The notes: generated from the sequence alone by a model not told the origin. A stretch of DNA of 64,000 nt from an uncultured Eudoraea sp. (GCF_947258525.1 NZ_CAMYIP010000122.1:1-64000); one strand, 5' to 3'; counted from the first letter of the stretch, positions 45,535 through 55,358 are shown. Numbers and translations: made by a program.

Positions 45535-47292
45535 CTAAGATATGAAATCAAAGTAACTGAGCAAAATTTTATCATTCAATAATCGAGGGGTTTTTACCTC
45601 TAAAAGCACTGGCGTTTTAGAAGGCATATAAAATGTAGACAAGATGGTATTTAAGGTATTTTGATCTTCAGCTACCAGATGAGCTATATTATATAATGAA
45701 CAAAGACTTTGCAAATCCAAATCCTGTACGGTCTCAAAGAAAGTCTCAAAGTTCTGTGAATTTTCCATACCTGGTAAGATTCTGAAAATCCCCCCGCCAC
45801 CATTATTAATTACTATTATTCTAAAATCGTTTCGTATATATGAGTTCCAAAGGCCATTGCTGTCATAGAAGAAACTCAGATCTCCTGATATCAGCAAGGT
45901 AGGATTCACCGAATGAATTGATGAACCAATCGCGGTGGATGTACTTCCGTCAATACCACTGGTGCCTCTATTGCAAAATACGCTAAGTGAAGGGTCTATG
46001 TCAAATAATTGGGCGTATCTGACAGTGGAACTATTTGCCAATTGTAACTGATAGTTTTTAGGAATCCCGCAGCAAATAATTTGAAACGCCAAAAAATCTG
46101 TAAATGGAATTTGATCCAAATATATTTCCCTTTTAGTCAGATATTCATGTTTTACTTCATTCCATTTGCTAAAGTAATTACTGGGCAGCTCTATAATATG
46201 CTCCAAAAATTGTTCGAAAAACGAATTTTCATCCGTCTTAATGTGCTTTGTAAGACTAAAAAAGGTGTCAAAGGCTTTTTTGTTATTTATATGCCAATGA
46301 TGCTTTGGTTTATACTGTCTGAGAAATGCCTTAATCTTTTTTGAAACTATTAACCCACCCAATGTTATAAGCAATTCTGGCTGCAGTTCTCTAAAAAGCC
46401 GGTCTTTGTCTTTTGATTTTTCAATAGGTGCAATGATACTATCAATACTTGGAAAAAAGTTTTTATTATTTACATTTGATGTAACCTCTGTAAACACTAG
46501 TACAGAATCATCATTCGCAAGAGTCTTTAAATATTCAGAATTGATTCTGCCAGGGTCATTAACCCCGATGATTATCATTTTCTTTTCACATGAATTCCAA
46601 ATTTGGGCGAGATCTTGAAAATTTATATCCTCATTATTCTTCTCTAAATCTAATGGGGAACAAAAAGGGCTTAACTCCGGATTTTCTTCAATGTCATATA
46701 AAGGCTCTTCAAACGGTATATTTATTTGTACCGGGCTTTTCTGAATAATTGCTGCCTGCAAGGCGTTATTTAACTGGGCATCATTAAAACCTTGAATTTT
46801 AGACTGCAGTTGTTCTAATGTATAATCTTTTGGAAATAAAGAAGGATCAAACTTCTTTACTGTCTCGGTCGCATGTGAGATATCTTGCTTCAAATTGGCT
46901 GAATAACCTATATGCTTTTCAAATAATGACTCTTGTCTGATAGTCTGACCATCGCCAATATCTACTTTATAAGCAGGTCTATCCGCAGATATTACTACCA
47001 GCGGTATATCACTATAAAAAGCTTCTGCCACTGCCGGATAATAATTCAAAAGTGCACTCCCGGAAGTACAAACAGCTATCACCGGCATTTTTAAATGCTG
47101 TGCCATTCCTAAGGCGAAAAAAGCTGCACAACGCTCATCAACTATGCTATAACAAGAAAAATAAGGGTCATTTGTAAATCCAATGACTAATGGGGCATTC
47201 CTTGAACCCGGGGAGATCACTACATTCTTAATACCCCTTGATTTGCAATGGAAAACAACCGATTGGGCCGAAGGAATACTGGAATATTTCAT
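45535..47292 (-). CDS. menD: 2-Succinyl-5-enolpyruvyl-6-hydroxy-3-cyclohexene-1-carboxylate synthase
   Basis: 585 residues from the ATG at 47292 (the longer frame starts at GTG, 47301). It is a thiamine-diphosphate enzyme of the usual length: VISPGSRNAPL near 27, the catalytic Glu in VDERCAAFFALG near 52, NRGTSGIDGS near 448 and the ThDP-binding GDLSFFYDSNGLWN near 475. It adds a succinyl semialdehyde unit from 2-oxoglutarate to isochorismate, the first committed step of menaquinone synthesis. It lies 49 bp downstream of menF. Confidence 0.93.
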   Translation of the reverse strand: MKYSSIPSAQSVVFHCKSRGIKNVVISPGSRNAPLVIGFTNDPYFSCYSIVDERCAAFFALGMAQHLKMPVIAVCTSGSALLNYYPAVAEAFYSDIPLVVISADRPAYKVDIGDGQTIRQESLFEKHIGYSANLKQDISHATETVKKFDPSLFPKDYTLEQLQSKIQGFNDAQLNNALQAAIIQKSPVQINIPFEEPLYDIEENPELSPFCSPLDLEKNNEDINFQDLAQIWNSCEKKMIIIGVNDPGRINSEYLKTLANDDSVLVFTEVTSNVNNKNFFPSIDSIIAPIEKSKDKDRLFRELQPELLITLGGLIVSKKIKAFLRQYKPKHHWHINNKKAFDTFFSLTKHIKTDENSFFEQFLEHIIELPSNYFSKWNEVKHEYLTKREIYLDQIPFTDFLAFQIICCGIPKNYQLQLANSSTVRYAQLFDIDPSLSVFCNRGTSGIDGSTSTAIGSSIHSVNPTLLISGDLSFFYDSNGLWNSYIRNDFRIIVINNGGGGIFRILPGMENSQNFETFFETVQDLDLQSLCSLYNIAHLVAEDQNTLNTILSTFYMPSKTPVLLEVKTPRLLNDKILLSYFDFIS

Positions 47293-47341
47293 AGGCAACA
47301 CAAAAATACGACGGAACTTATTGTTAATCCAATGAATTGAC

Positions 47342-48391
47342 TCATTTAAATATCATATTTAGCATGGTTTCACTTTTGTGAACTGTTTCTATCCATTCTT
47401 GTTCTGCGTTTGAATCCGAAGTTATTCCACCTCCAACATAAAGTAAGCCTGAATCACCTTTTATCTGCATACACCGAAGGTTCACAAAGAGATGCGTGTT
47501 CTTGTCTTTACCCATATTTAGTTCTCCTAAATATCCTGTATAAAACTCCCGATCATAATTCTCATACTTTTTAATAAATGCTTCTGCCTCATTTACAGGA
47601 AGTCCGCAAACGGCCGGGGTGGGATGCAACGCCTGGATTATTTTTTCCATTTCCAAATCGCGAATCGTTCCCCAAATTTTAGTTTTTAGATGCCATAAAT
47701 TACCTGCACGTACAGAATCAACTTTACCAATTGACAAATCAGTGACGTATTTCCTGAGCTGTTCGACTATATGACAGGTAACCAATTCCTGCTCCTCTAA
47801 TTCTTTTTTACGCCACAAAGGCCTGTTTTTTGCCATACTCTTCGTTGTACCTGCCAGAGACACGGTAAGTAAAGAGTTATTTTGTTTAAGCAAAAGTAAT
47901 TCGGGAGTAGCTCCTATCCAAAGACCAATTTTGGGATGGTACCAGCAATAGCAAAAAGCATTAGGATAAGTATCCAGGATCTTTCGAAATATTTTAATGG
48001 GTGAGGATTGATTGGGAACCACAATCTTTCTTGACAAGACAACTTTTTCTAATTTGTTAGTTCCTATTTCTTTAATCCCTTTTTTTACTATTTCAATATG
48101 ATATGTTTTGTCTTCTTCTAAGATTTCAGGAAAGCTGGTGTCATTGAAGTCGAATTCCCTTAATTGATATTCATGGGAAAAGACTTTATCAGGGAGAATA
48201 AGTACCGCTGGAGCTTTTTTGTCATAAGGTGCGAAAACAAAGCCTGTCTCGGTAAAATCCAGTAATTGATGGAGCGCTGAATCATTTTGAAAAACGGAGA
48301 TTACCTTATTGGTGTTAGGTTTTCTATAGGCAACAAATGGTAATTCACTTTTCCAGTGCGCTTCAATCATACCAAGGTGTTCTTGAAACAT
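47342..48391 (-). CDS. menF: Isochorismate synthase
   Basis: A 349-residue chorismate-binding enzyme. The core includes KVVLSRKIVVP (near 122), SLAGTTKS (near 197), LHPTPAVCGLPVNEA (near 252), YTGYLGEL (near 281) and the Mg-binding Glu residues in WIETVHKSE. Lys-rich LEK positions fit a chorismate-to-isochorismate isomerase. It is short for MenF, as is typical in Bacteroidota. The thioesterase gene ends 1 bp upstream, so the two are probably coupled. Confidence 0.92.
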   Translation of the reverse strand: MFQEHLGMIEAHWKSELPFVAYRKPNTNKVISVFQNDSALHQLLDFTETGFVFAPYDKKAPAVLILPDKVFSHEYQLREFDFNDTSFPEILEEDKTYHIEIVKKGIKEIGTNKLEKVVLSRKIVVPNQSSPIKIFRKILDTYPNAFCYCWYHPKIGLWIGATPELLLLKQNNSLLTVSLAGTTKSMAKNRPLWRKKELEEQELVTCHIVEQLRKYVTDLSIGKVDSVRAGNLWHLKTKIWGTIRDLEMEKIIQALHPTPAVCGLPVNEAEAFIKKYENYDREFYTGYLGELNMGKDKNTHLFVNLRCMQIKGDSGLLYVGGGITSDSNAEQEWIETVHKSETMLNMIFK

Positions 48392-48392
48392 G

Positions 48393-48815
48393 CTAGGCTC
48401 TTGGTAGGGAAATGGTGGTTAATTTACACAATGAGATGAGGTTGTCTTCTTTGTCAGTTATTCTGATATCCCACAATTGTGTGGTTCTTCCATTATGAAT
48501 AATTGTGGCTCTGGCGAACACCTCTCCCTCACTTATACTCCGAAGATGATTTGCTGATATTTCGATACCACGTACAATAACTTTTTGAGCGTCAAGAAAT
48601 ACATAAGAAGCGGCGCTCCCAACACTTTCGGCCAGTGCAACAGTGGCACCGCCATGTAAGATGCCGTCTGGTTGATGAACCCTAGAATTTACGGGCATTT
48701 TAGCCACCAGGAAGTTTTCTCCTACATCAACATATTCAATTTCCAAGGTCTCCATCAAGGTATTTTTACGGATATCGTTGCAAACCTTTAGTATTTTGTC
48801 CCTGTATTCGTTCAT
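48393..48815 (-). CDS. PaaI-type hotdog thioesterase, candidate DHNA-CoA thioesterase
   Basis: 140 residues from the ATG at 48815; a longer frame starts at TTG. It is a single hotdog fold with the catalytic region HQPDGILHGGATVALAESVGSAAS (key residues HGG and the following Glu, near 56-64). Its position directly in front of menF suggests it hydrolyses 1,4-dihydroxy-2-naphthoyl-CoA, a known role for PaaI-like thioesterases in menaquinone operons, but a general thioesterase function is possible. Confidence 0.82.
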   Translation of the reverse strand: MNEYRDKILKVCNDIRKNTLMETLEIEYVDVGENFLVAKMPVNSRVHQPDGILHGGATVALAESVGSAASYVFLDAQKVIVRGIEISANHLRSISEGEVFARATIIHNGRTTQLWDIRITDKEDNLISLCKLTTISLPRA

Positions 48816-48873
48816 AGAAAAAATTTTGCGTAAAATTAAGCATTCAAATACAACTAATAGCAATTGAAACAAT

Positions 48874-49524
48874 ATGAGTAATAAAACTTTGGAAAAATCT
48901 GTCAGGTATCAAAGCACAAACACCTATGAAACGTTAAACAAGCTTACAAAAGAAACAAAAAATGTTTGGATAGTTTTTCATGGGATCGGGTATTTGAGCA
49001 AGTATTTCCTGAAATATTTTGACGAACTGAATCCTTTAGACAATTACATTATTGCCCCACAGGCACCTTCCAAATATTACCTGAATAATTCCTATAAACA
49101 TGTAGGCGCCAGTTGGCTGACAAAAGAAAATACCAAAACTGAAATAAATAATAACCTTAACTATCTTGAAGCTATTTTGCAAGAGGAAAACATCCTATCT
49201 AAACACAAGCTCCTTATATTTGGTTACTCCCAGGGAGTATCAATGGCAACAAGATGGGTGGCTCAGCGCAAAATTAAATGTAATCATCTGGTGCTTTATG
49301 CAGGTGGAATACCAAATGAACTGACTAAAAATGATTTTTCACATTTAGACGATTCTACACAGATATCTATTATTATAGGCAATAAGGATGAATATCTTAC
49401 CAAAGAACGCTTAACAATTGAGAGAGGAAAAAGCGGGATCATATTTAATGGCAGGGCAAAGGAACATATTTTTGATGGTGGTCATATCGTTAAAAAAGAG
49501 CTTATTAATAATTTGAAGATATGA
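48874..49524 (+). CDS. Alpha/beta hydrolase, phospholipase/carboxylesterase type
   Basis: A 216-residue hydrolase. The nucleophile is Ser in FGYSQGVSMA (near 119), the His is in FDGGHIV (near 206) and the Asp lies in IGNKDEYLT (near 172). A WIVFHGIGY oxyanion segment is near residue 32. Members cleave short esters. The substrate is unknown. It is divergent from the men genes and overlaps the following GNAT by 4 bp. Confidence 0.83.
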   Translation: MSNKTLEKSVRYQSTNTYETLNKLTKETKNVWIVFHGIGYLSKYFLKYFDELNPLDNYIIAPQAPSKYYLNNSYKHVGASWLTKENTKTEINNNLNYLEAILQEENILSKHKLLIFGYSQGVSMATRWVAQRKIKCNHLVLYAGGIPNELTKNDFSHLDDSTQISIIIGNKDEYLTKERLTIERGKSGIIFNGRAKEHIFDGGHIVKKELINNLKI

Positions 49525-50072
49525 TAAAACCTATTACTCTGGAAAATGAACGAGTAAGGCTCTCACCGCTCACGCTGGAGAATTATACTAATTTACTTTC
49601 AGTGGCTTCCGAGCCTAAACTTATTCAATATTCACCATCTGATATAGAATCTCCCGCTGCACTCAGAACTTATGTGGAGACAGCTCTCGATCAACAGAAA
49701 AAAAATACCTCCATCCCCTTTATTATTTATGACAAAAAAAATGGGGATTTTGCAGGATGTACGAGATATATGAATATTGATCATAGTAACAAAGTATTGG
49801 AAATTGGCGCTACCTGGATTGGTAAAAAATTTCAGGGTACCGGACTTAATTCTGAAATGAAGCATCTGCTAATTAACCATGCATTCATTGGGCTGGTGTT
49901 TGAGAAAGTTTCCTTTCGGATTGACGAGCGAAACACGCGATCCCGAAAAGCTGTGGAAAAACTGGGCGCAGTTCTGGAAGGAATACTTCGTGAAAATGTT
50001 TATTTGCTTGATGGGTTTAAAAGAAATACCTGCGTTTATGGAATTCTAAAAAATGAATGGGATATAATCTAA
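49521..50072 (+). CDS. GNAT family N-acetyltransferase (RimJ/RimL-like)
   Basis: A 183-residue protein with a GNAT fold of the RimJ/RimL type: ERVRLSPLTLENY near the start, KKFQGTGLNSEMKHLLINHA (acetyl-CoA loop, near 109) and RKAVEKLGAVLEGILR (near 140). It would N-acetylate an amine or protein N-terminus. It is translationally coupled to the hydrolase (ATGA). Confidence 0.85.
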   Translation: MIKPITLENERVRLSPLTLENYTNLLSVASEPKLIQYSPSDIESPAALRTYVETALDQQKKNTSIPFIIYDKKNGDFAGCTRYMNIDHSNKVLEIGATWIGKKFQGTGLNSEMKHLLINHAFIGLVFEKVSFRIDERNTRSRKAVEKLGAVLEGILRENVYLLDGFKRNTCVYGILKNEWDII

Positions 50073-50092
50073 CCTTTTAATAATTAATAGTG

Positions 50093-51037
50093 TTACTCTT
50101 CAACTTCAATTGTTTCATCCGGATAATACGTAATACTTCGGGTTGAAAAAAGATTTTTTGGTGTGATGATTTTTTTCACCCAATTACCTTGGTCTTCTCC
50201 ATCGAATTGGTAGATATATTCTTTAGTGTTGACAGATTTTTCAATTTTTTCAACCTCCTTTAAAAGCATGCCAGTATCATCATACGTATAGTTTATAGCC
50301 TTATTGGGAACAAATGATTTCTTTTTTTCATCGTAATTAAATTCTTTTAATGAGGTTAATTTATTTTCCGAATTGTAGATCATTTCCCGGGCTTTATTAG
50401 GAATTCCTTCAATAAATTCTTTAGTGAGAACTATTTTGTTCTTAACTCCTTTTCTATTCTTTTTATAAGAAGTTCTTATTGATTTAAGAACCAAACCATT
50501 CAACAAATAGGTTATGGTTGTTTCGCCCTTGTAGGTAGTATATTCAATATTTGTCTCGTCAAATCCTGCATTGTTCGATCTGATTATTTTTATAAGATTT
50601 CCATCTTCATTGTATGAATATTCGTAAATATCCAGCACTTCGCCATCATAAGAAATAATTTTTTCCGTAACTTTTTTCGAAGAAGTAGTATCAACTTCAT
50701 AAAAATGTGCAATTGAAGTCTGCTTATCAAACTCACCTTCCAGATAAATCTCATCACGCTTTTCCATCAACTGATCCCCTGAATATTTATAATAGGTGAT
50801 ATTATAATCAGAATCGCTATAGCGTGTTACATTCTTGGTGAGTAGCCCTTCCCTATTGAATTCGAATTCTTCTTTACCATAATCCGTGATTACAAGACAA
50901 GACTTAACAGTTCCCCTTAGGTCGAAGTCTTCTAAAGTGAAAATTTGAGGTTCCTGGGTAAAAATCTTACCTGGTAATAAGAAAAGTCCTATTACCATGA
51001 TGAGGTCCAAGATGATTGTAGTATAGATTTTTTGCAT
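50093..51037 (-). CDS. Secreted or anchored protein with YD-like repeats, unknown
   Basis: 314 residues from the ATG at 51037; the frame starts at GTG 6 bp earlier. After a hydrophobic signal-anchor (about 5-27) the protein is beta-rich and contains several units of about 20-25 residues of the form FxFNxxGLLxxxxxxY, for example FEFNREGLLTKN, YSYNEDGNLIKI and YTYDDTGMLLKE. These resemble YD/RHS-type repeats. Nothing else identifies it, so function cannot be given. Confidence 0.6.
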   Translation of the reverse strand: MQKIYTTIILDLIMVIGLFLLPGKIFTQEPQIFTLEDFDLRGTVKSCLVITDYGKEEFEFNREGLLTKNVTRYSDSDYNITYYKYSGDQLMEKRDEIYLEGEFDKQTSIAHFYEVDTTSSKKVTEKIISYDGEVLDIYEYSYNEDGNLIKIIRSNNAGFDETNIEYTTYKGETTITYLLNGLVLKSIRTSYKKNRKGVKNKIVLTKEFIEGIPNKAREMIYNSENKLTSLKEFNYDEKKKSFVPNKAINYTYDDTGMLLKEVEKIEKSVNTKEYIYQFDGEDQGNWVKKIITPKNLFSTRSITYYPDETIEVEE

Positions 51038-51092
51038 CTCCACAAAATTACTAGTTTATACCTCAACATGAAAACAAATAACATACCGAAAA

Positions 51093-51118
51093 TAAAAAAG
51101 GGCGGAAAACCGCCCTTT
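51093..51118 (-). terminator. Intrinsic terminator of dnaK
   Basis: The minus strand reads AAAGGGCGG-TTTT-CCGCCCTTTTTT, a GC-rich 9-bp stem with T-run, 23 bp beyond the dnaK stop. Confidence 0.92.
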
Positions 51119-51140
51119 CATACCTAAATTTATATGTTCT

Positions 51141-53007
51141 TTATTTTACTTCTTCAAAATCCACATCTTCAACATTATCTCCTTCTTTCGTGTCTTCAGA
51201 AGTAGTCTCTTCACCATTAGGTGATGCACCGGCCTGCTGAGCTTCAGCCTGAGCCTTATACATCTCTTCAGAAGCAACCTTCCAAGCCTCATTAATTTTA
51301 TCAAGTGCAGCTGTTATTGTTTCAACATCTTTACCTTCATATCTTGTCTTCAGATAATTTATCTCCAAACTCAGTTAATTGCTTCTCGGTCTGGAATATC
51401 ATACTATCTGCCTCATTCATTTTATCTGCAGTTTCCTTTGCTTTTTTATCAGATTCTGCGTTAGCCTCTGCCTCTGCCTTCATTTTGTTGATTTCCTCTT
51501 CAGTAAGTCCGGAAGAAGCTTCAATTCTGATATCCTGCGTCTTGTTCGTAGCCTTATCAGTAGCAGAAACTTTAATAATTCCGTTTGCATCAATATCAAA
51601 GGTTACTTCAATCTGAGGCACTCCCCTTTGAGCAGGTGGAATTCCATCCAAATGGAATCGTCCAATGGTTTTATTATCTGTAGCCATAGGTCTCTCCCCC
51701 TGCAAAACGTGGATCTCAACGGAAGGCTGATTATCTGCTGCTGTAGAAAACACTTGTGATTTTTTAGTTGGGATAGTAGTGTTAGAATCAATTAATTTGG
51801 TCATTACTCCTCCCATGGTCTCAATTCCCAGAGATAATGGAGTAACATCTAGCAGCAAGACATCTTTCACATCTCCTGTAAGAACACCACCCTGGATAGC
51901 AGCCCCAACAGCTACAACTTCGTCAGGGTTAACACCTTTTGATGGTTTTTTCCCAAAGAATTTCTCAACAGCTTCCTGAACTGCGGGAATCCTAGTAGAT
52001 CCTCCAACCAAAATAATTTCATCAATATCACTTTTCGAAAGTCCTGCAGCTTTTAAAGCTGTTTCACAAGGCTTAATAGTTCTTTTTACCAGGTCGGCAA
52101 TTAATTGCTCAAATTTTGAGCGTGTCAATGTTACCACAAGGTGCTTTGGCCCCGAAGCTGTAGCAGTTACATAGGGAAGATTAATCTCGGTTTGTGCAGA
52201 AGTAGACAATTCAATTTTTGCTTTTTCTGCTGCCTCGCGCAATCTTTGTAACGCCATTGGATCTTTTCTTAGATCAATGCTCTCTTCCTTATTAAATTCA
52301 TCGGCCAACCAGTCAATAACTTTTTGATCAACATCATCACCACCTAAATGAGTATCGCCATCTGTTGACAATACTTCAAAAACGCCATCTCCTAATTCCA
52401 AAATAGAAACATCATGCGTACCACCACCGAAATCGAATACTACTATTTTCTGATCCTTGTGTTTTTTATCCAATCCATAAGCTAATGAAGCTGCTGTTGG
52501 CTCATTAATTATTCTTTCTACCTTAAGACCTGCAATTTCTCCTGCCTCTTTTGTTGCTTGTCTTTGAGCATCATTAAAATACGCAGGAACTGTAATTACG
52601 GCAGAAGTAACAGACTGTCCTAAATAATCTTCAGCTGTTTTCTTCATTTTTTGCAGCACCATTGCCGAAATTTCCTGAGGCGTATACAAACGTCCATCAA
52701 TATCTACTCTAGGTGTATTATTATCTCCTTTAGCAACCTTATAGGGTACTCTGTCAATTTCTTTTTGACATTCCGAGAATTTATTCCCCATAAAACGTTT
52801 AATGGAATATATTGTGTTTTTTGGGTTAGTTACTGCTTGTCTTTTAGCAGGATCCCCAACTTTGATTTCACCACCTTCTACAAACGCAACGACAGAAGGG
52901 GTAGTTCGCTTACCTTCGGCGTTGGGTATCACAACCGGCTCATTGCCTTCCATTACGGAAACGCACGAGTTTGTTGTTCCTAAATCTATTCCTATAATCT
53001 TGCTCAT
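51141..53007 (-). pseudogene. dnaK: Chaperone DnaK (Hsp70), broken by an internal deletion in the lid
   Basis: The N-terminal 556 residues are a normal Dna[14 protein letters not shown], the phosphate loops [11 protein letters not shown] and [13 protein letters not shown], and the peptide-binding domain with [11 protein letters not shown]. After KLSEDK the frame runs into a stop at 51337. The lid helices and the standard acidic tail (DKINEAWKVASEEMY..., ending DVDFEEVK) continue in another frame to 51141. Against DnaK of other bacteria, about 14 residues (the KKxxIExALxEL helix) are missing between SEDK and YEGKD, so about 41 bp have been lost. Restoring them gives a normal length of about 635 residues. 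Truncation after the substrate domain would leave a protein without most of its lid. Confidence 0.88.
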
Positions 53008-53060
53008 CTATTTTATTTTATAGTTAATATTTATCCATAGTTCAACGTTTAATTTAATGA

Positions 53061-53099
53061 CAAACAGTATGCCAACAGGAAAAAACTGACAGGATGTCA
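53061..53099 (-). promoter_or_regulatory. Inverted repeat and candidate promoter of dnaK
   Basis: On the minus strand TGACA-TCC-TGTCA (53099-53087) is followed 11 bp later by TTGGCA (53075-53070) and then TAC-TG-TTTG (53069-53061). The inverted repeat suggests an operator for a heat-shock regulator. The element could also be read as a sigma-54-like site. The regulator is not identified. Confidence 0.5.
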
Positions 53100-53186
53100 C
53101 TACCAGGGGTAGCTATTACTGAGTAGCACTTTGGTCCATAGTATGTTAGAAGGGATTGATAACCGGTAGAAATAAGATCTATTATT

Positions 53187-53642
53187 CTAATTACAATGCT
53201 CCCGGCGTCTGGTGTCTATAAGATAAATGATCTTCCAGGTACCGTCTTGTTTGTGTAATTGAAATGAATTTACTCCGCAATGACTCAATGAATCGTTGAT
53301 CCAAAGTTCATAGGGAGTCCATGCATTGGCCATACTACCATCAACCTTAATTTGATATGAAAGTAGTTTTTCTTGAAATTTTATAGAGTCAGGAATACTA
53401 ACTATGGATTTTAGGAAATCATCGAAATCTGAGGTCTTAACAACACTGGTACCCTCTTTATCACGGCCAATGGTTTGCATAATTATTCCGGACCCGGTTG
53501 TACTTTTTATGAGTGTGGAATCCTGATCGTGAAATGCTTCGAAAAACAATTGAACTGTCTTCTTAACTTCCTCTTTTTCATTTAGCTGTGCATTTATAAT
53601 TCCACAACTACAAATCAAAACTAAACCTATAAATACCCTCAT
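53187..53642 (-). CDS. Secreted NTF2-like protein
   Basis: A 151-residue protein with a signal peptide (ending INAQ, near 19) and one cone-shaped NTF2/SnoaL-like domain: KKTVQLFFEAFHDQD (near 27) and the C-terminal SFQLHKQDGTWKIIYLIDTRR (near 125). The family includes enzymes and binding proteins. No catalytic pair is obvious, so function is unknown. Confidence 0.72.
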   Translation of the reverse strand: MRVFIGLVLICSCGIINAQLNEKEEVKKTVQLFFEAFHDQDSTLIKSTTGSGIIMQTIGRDKEGTSVVKTSDFDDFLKSIVSIPDSIKFQEKLLSYQIKVDGSMANAWTPYELWINDSLSHCGVNSFQLHKQDGTWKIIYLIDTRRREHCN

Positions 53643-53752
53643 TTTTCAATGGTTTCAAATTATAAGCCAAAATAGGAAATAAATTAAAGGCTTTTCCCTG
53701 CCCTTATGAATTGAACAAAACTCCTTACATTTATCTCGCCAAAAACAAAGTG

Positions 53753-54571
53753 ATGTCTATTTCAAAAAAAGAGTACAAAAGGGTTACGGTAAAGTCCTTA
53801 ATAGAAATGAAGAAGCAGGGAGAAAAAATTTCTATGCTAACCGCTTATGATTATTCTATGGCGAAAATTGTTGATGATGCCAAAGTTGACATCATTTTGG
53901 TTGGCGATTCTGCCAGCAATGTTATGGCGGGGCATGAGACTACATTGCCAATAACCCTTGATCAGATGATATATCACGCCTCTTCTGTAATACGAGCAGT
54001 AAACAGGGCTTTGGTAGTCGTTGATCTTCCTTTCGGAAGTTATCAGAGTGATCCCAAAGAAGCGCTTCGTTCTGCTATCAGAATTATGAAGGAGAGTGGC
54101 GCTCATGCAATAAAGGTTGAAGGAGGTGTTGAAATTAAAGAATCCGTAAAACGAATCCTGAATGCAGGTATTCCTGTTATGGGACATCTTGGCTTAACCC
54201 CTCAGGCCATTTATAAATTTGGTACATATACTGTAAGGGCCAAAGAAAAACATGAAGCAGAGAAATTATTAGCAGATGCTGAAATTCTTGAGAAACTTGG
54301 ATGTTTTGGCATTGTACTTGAAAAAATACCCGCTTTATTGACAAAAAAAGTTTCAGAAACTATTTCTATACCAACAATAGGAATAGGTGGTGGGAAATTT
54401 GCGGATGGCCAGGTATTGGTAATCCATGACCTTCTTGGAATGACCCATGAATTCAATCCCCGATTTTTGCGCAGATACATGAATCTTTATGAAGATATGG
54501 GAAATGCCATTTCACGATATGTAAGTGATGTGAAAAGCCAGGATTTTCCGAGTGATGATGAGCAATATTAA
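53753..54571 (+). CDS. panB: 3-Methyl-2-oxobutanoate hydroxymethyltransferase
   Basis: 272 residues from the ATG at 53753 (the longer frame starts at TTG). It has TAYDYSMAK (near 27), the Mg-binding [13 protein letters not shown] (near 45), VEGG (near 118), the HLGLTPQ motif (near 140) and GIGGG (near 207). It transfers a hydroxymethyl group from methylene-THF to 2-oxoisovalerate in pantothenate synthesis. The pseudouridine synthase gene follows 6 bp downstream. Length is normal. Confidence 0.94.
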   Translation: MSISKKEYKRVTVKSLIEMKKQGEKISMLTAYDYSMAKIVDDAKVDIILVGDSASNVMAGHETTLPITLDQMIYHASSVIRAVNRALVVVDLPFGSYQSDPKEALRSAIRIMKESGAHAIKVEGGVEIKESVKRILNAGIPVMGHLGLTPQAIYKFGTYTVRAKEKHEAEKLLADAEILEKLGCFGIVLEKIPALLTKKVSETISIPTIGIGGGKFADGQVLVIHDLLGMTHEFNPRFLRRYMNLYEDMGNAISRYVSDVKSQDFPSDDEQY

Positions 54572-54576
54572 AGATA

Positions 54577-55275
54577 GTGGATAAGAAAATCAGGACCAAT
54601 TCACAAAATCTTCTCTTATTATATGAGGATAACCATATAATTGTCATTAACAAAAGACCAGGTGATATTGTTCAGGGTGATAAAACAGGTGATATCCCTT
54701 TAAGTGAGATTGTTAAACAATACATCAAAAAGAAATATAACAAGCCCGGCAAAGTTTTTTTGGGTGTCGTTCACCGAATAGACAGACCTACTTCCGGCAT
54801 AGTTGTATTTGCACGTACTTCAAAAGCACTTTCCAGATTAAATGAATTGTTTTCAAAAAAGTTAGCGAAAAAAATATATTGGGCAATTGTAAAAAATCAG
54901 CCCGATAAAGAACAGGATACCCTGGAACACTGGCTGGTCAGAAACACTAAACAGAATAAGTCTTATGCCCATATTAAAGAGGTTCCCAATAGTAAAAAGG
55001 CTGTTTTGGATTACCAAATGCTAAAAAAACTCGATAATTATTATTTATTGCAAATAAATTTAAAAACCGGAAGGCATCATCAGATTCGGGCACAGCTTGC
55101 AGCCATAAAATGCCCAATTAAGGGAGATTTGAAATATGGTTTTGACCGCAGTAATAAAAATGGAAGTATCCATTTACACGCACGAAGCATAGAATTTTTG
55201 CATCCTGTTAAAAAGGAAACTATTAAGTTAACGGCGCCTACCTTTGAAGATCCAATATGGGATGCCTGTTCGTAA
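54577..55275 (+). CDS. RluA-family pseudouridine synthase (no S4 domain)
   Basis: A 232-residue protein that starts at GTG (54577); the next ATG is beyond the catalytic motif. It has the catalytic Asp in VHRIDRPTSG (near 66), ARTSKALSRLNE (near 78) and the GRHHQIRAQ motif (near 172). It lacks the S4 RNA-binding domain seen in RluC/RluD. The target is probably an rRNA or tRNA uridine. Which one cannot be told. It is likely cotranscribed with panB. Confidence 0.88.
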   Translation: MDKKIRTNSQNLLLLYEDNHIIVINKRPGDIVQGDKTGDIPLSEIVKQYIKKKYNKPGKVFLGVVHRIDRPTSGIVVFARTSKALSRLNELFSKKLAKKIYWAIVKNQPDKEQDTLEHWLVRNTKQNKSYAHIKEVPNSKKAVLDYQMLKKLDNYYLLQINLKTGRHHQIRAQLAAIKCPIKGDLKYGFDRSNKNGSIHLHARSIEFLHPVKKETIKLTAPTFEDPIWDACS

Positions 55276-55358
55276 ATTTTCCCTACTTTTAGAACAAATC
55301 CTCTTAAACCGTAAATTCTATTTGTGCTTTTTTTAATCTTTTAAACGATAAATACGGT

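Noticed and set aside
51141-51368. Treating the tail of dnaK as a separate small gene
   Set aside because: Its sequence is the standard DnaK C-terminus, and the preceding frame is the rest of the same gene.
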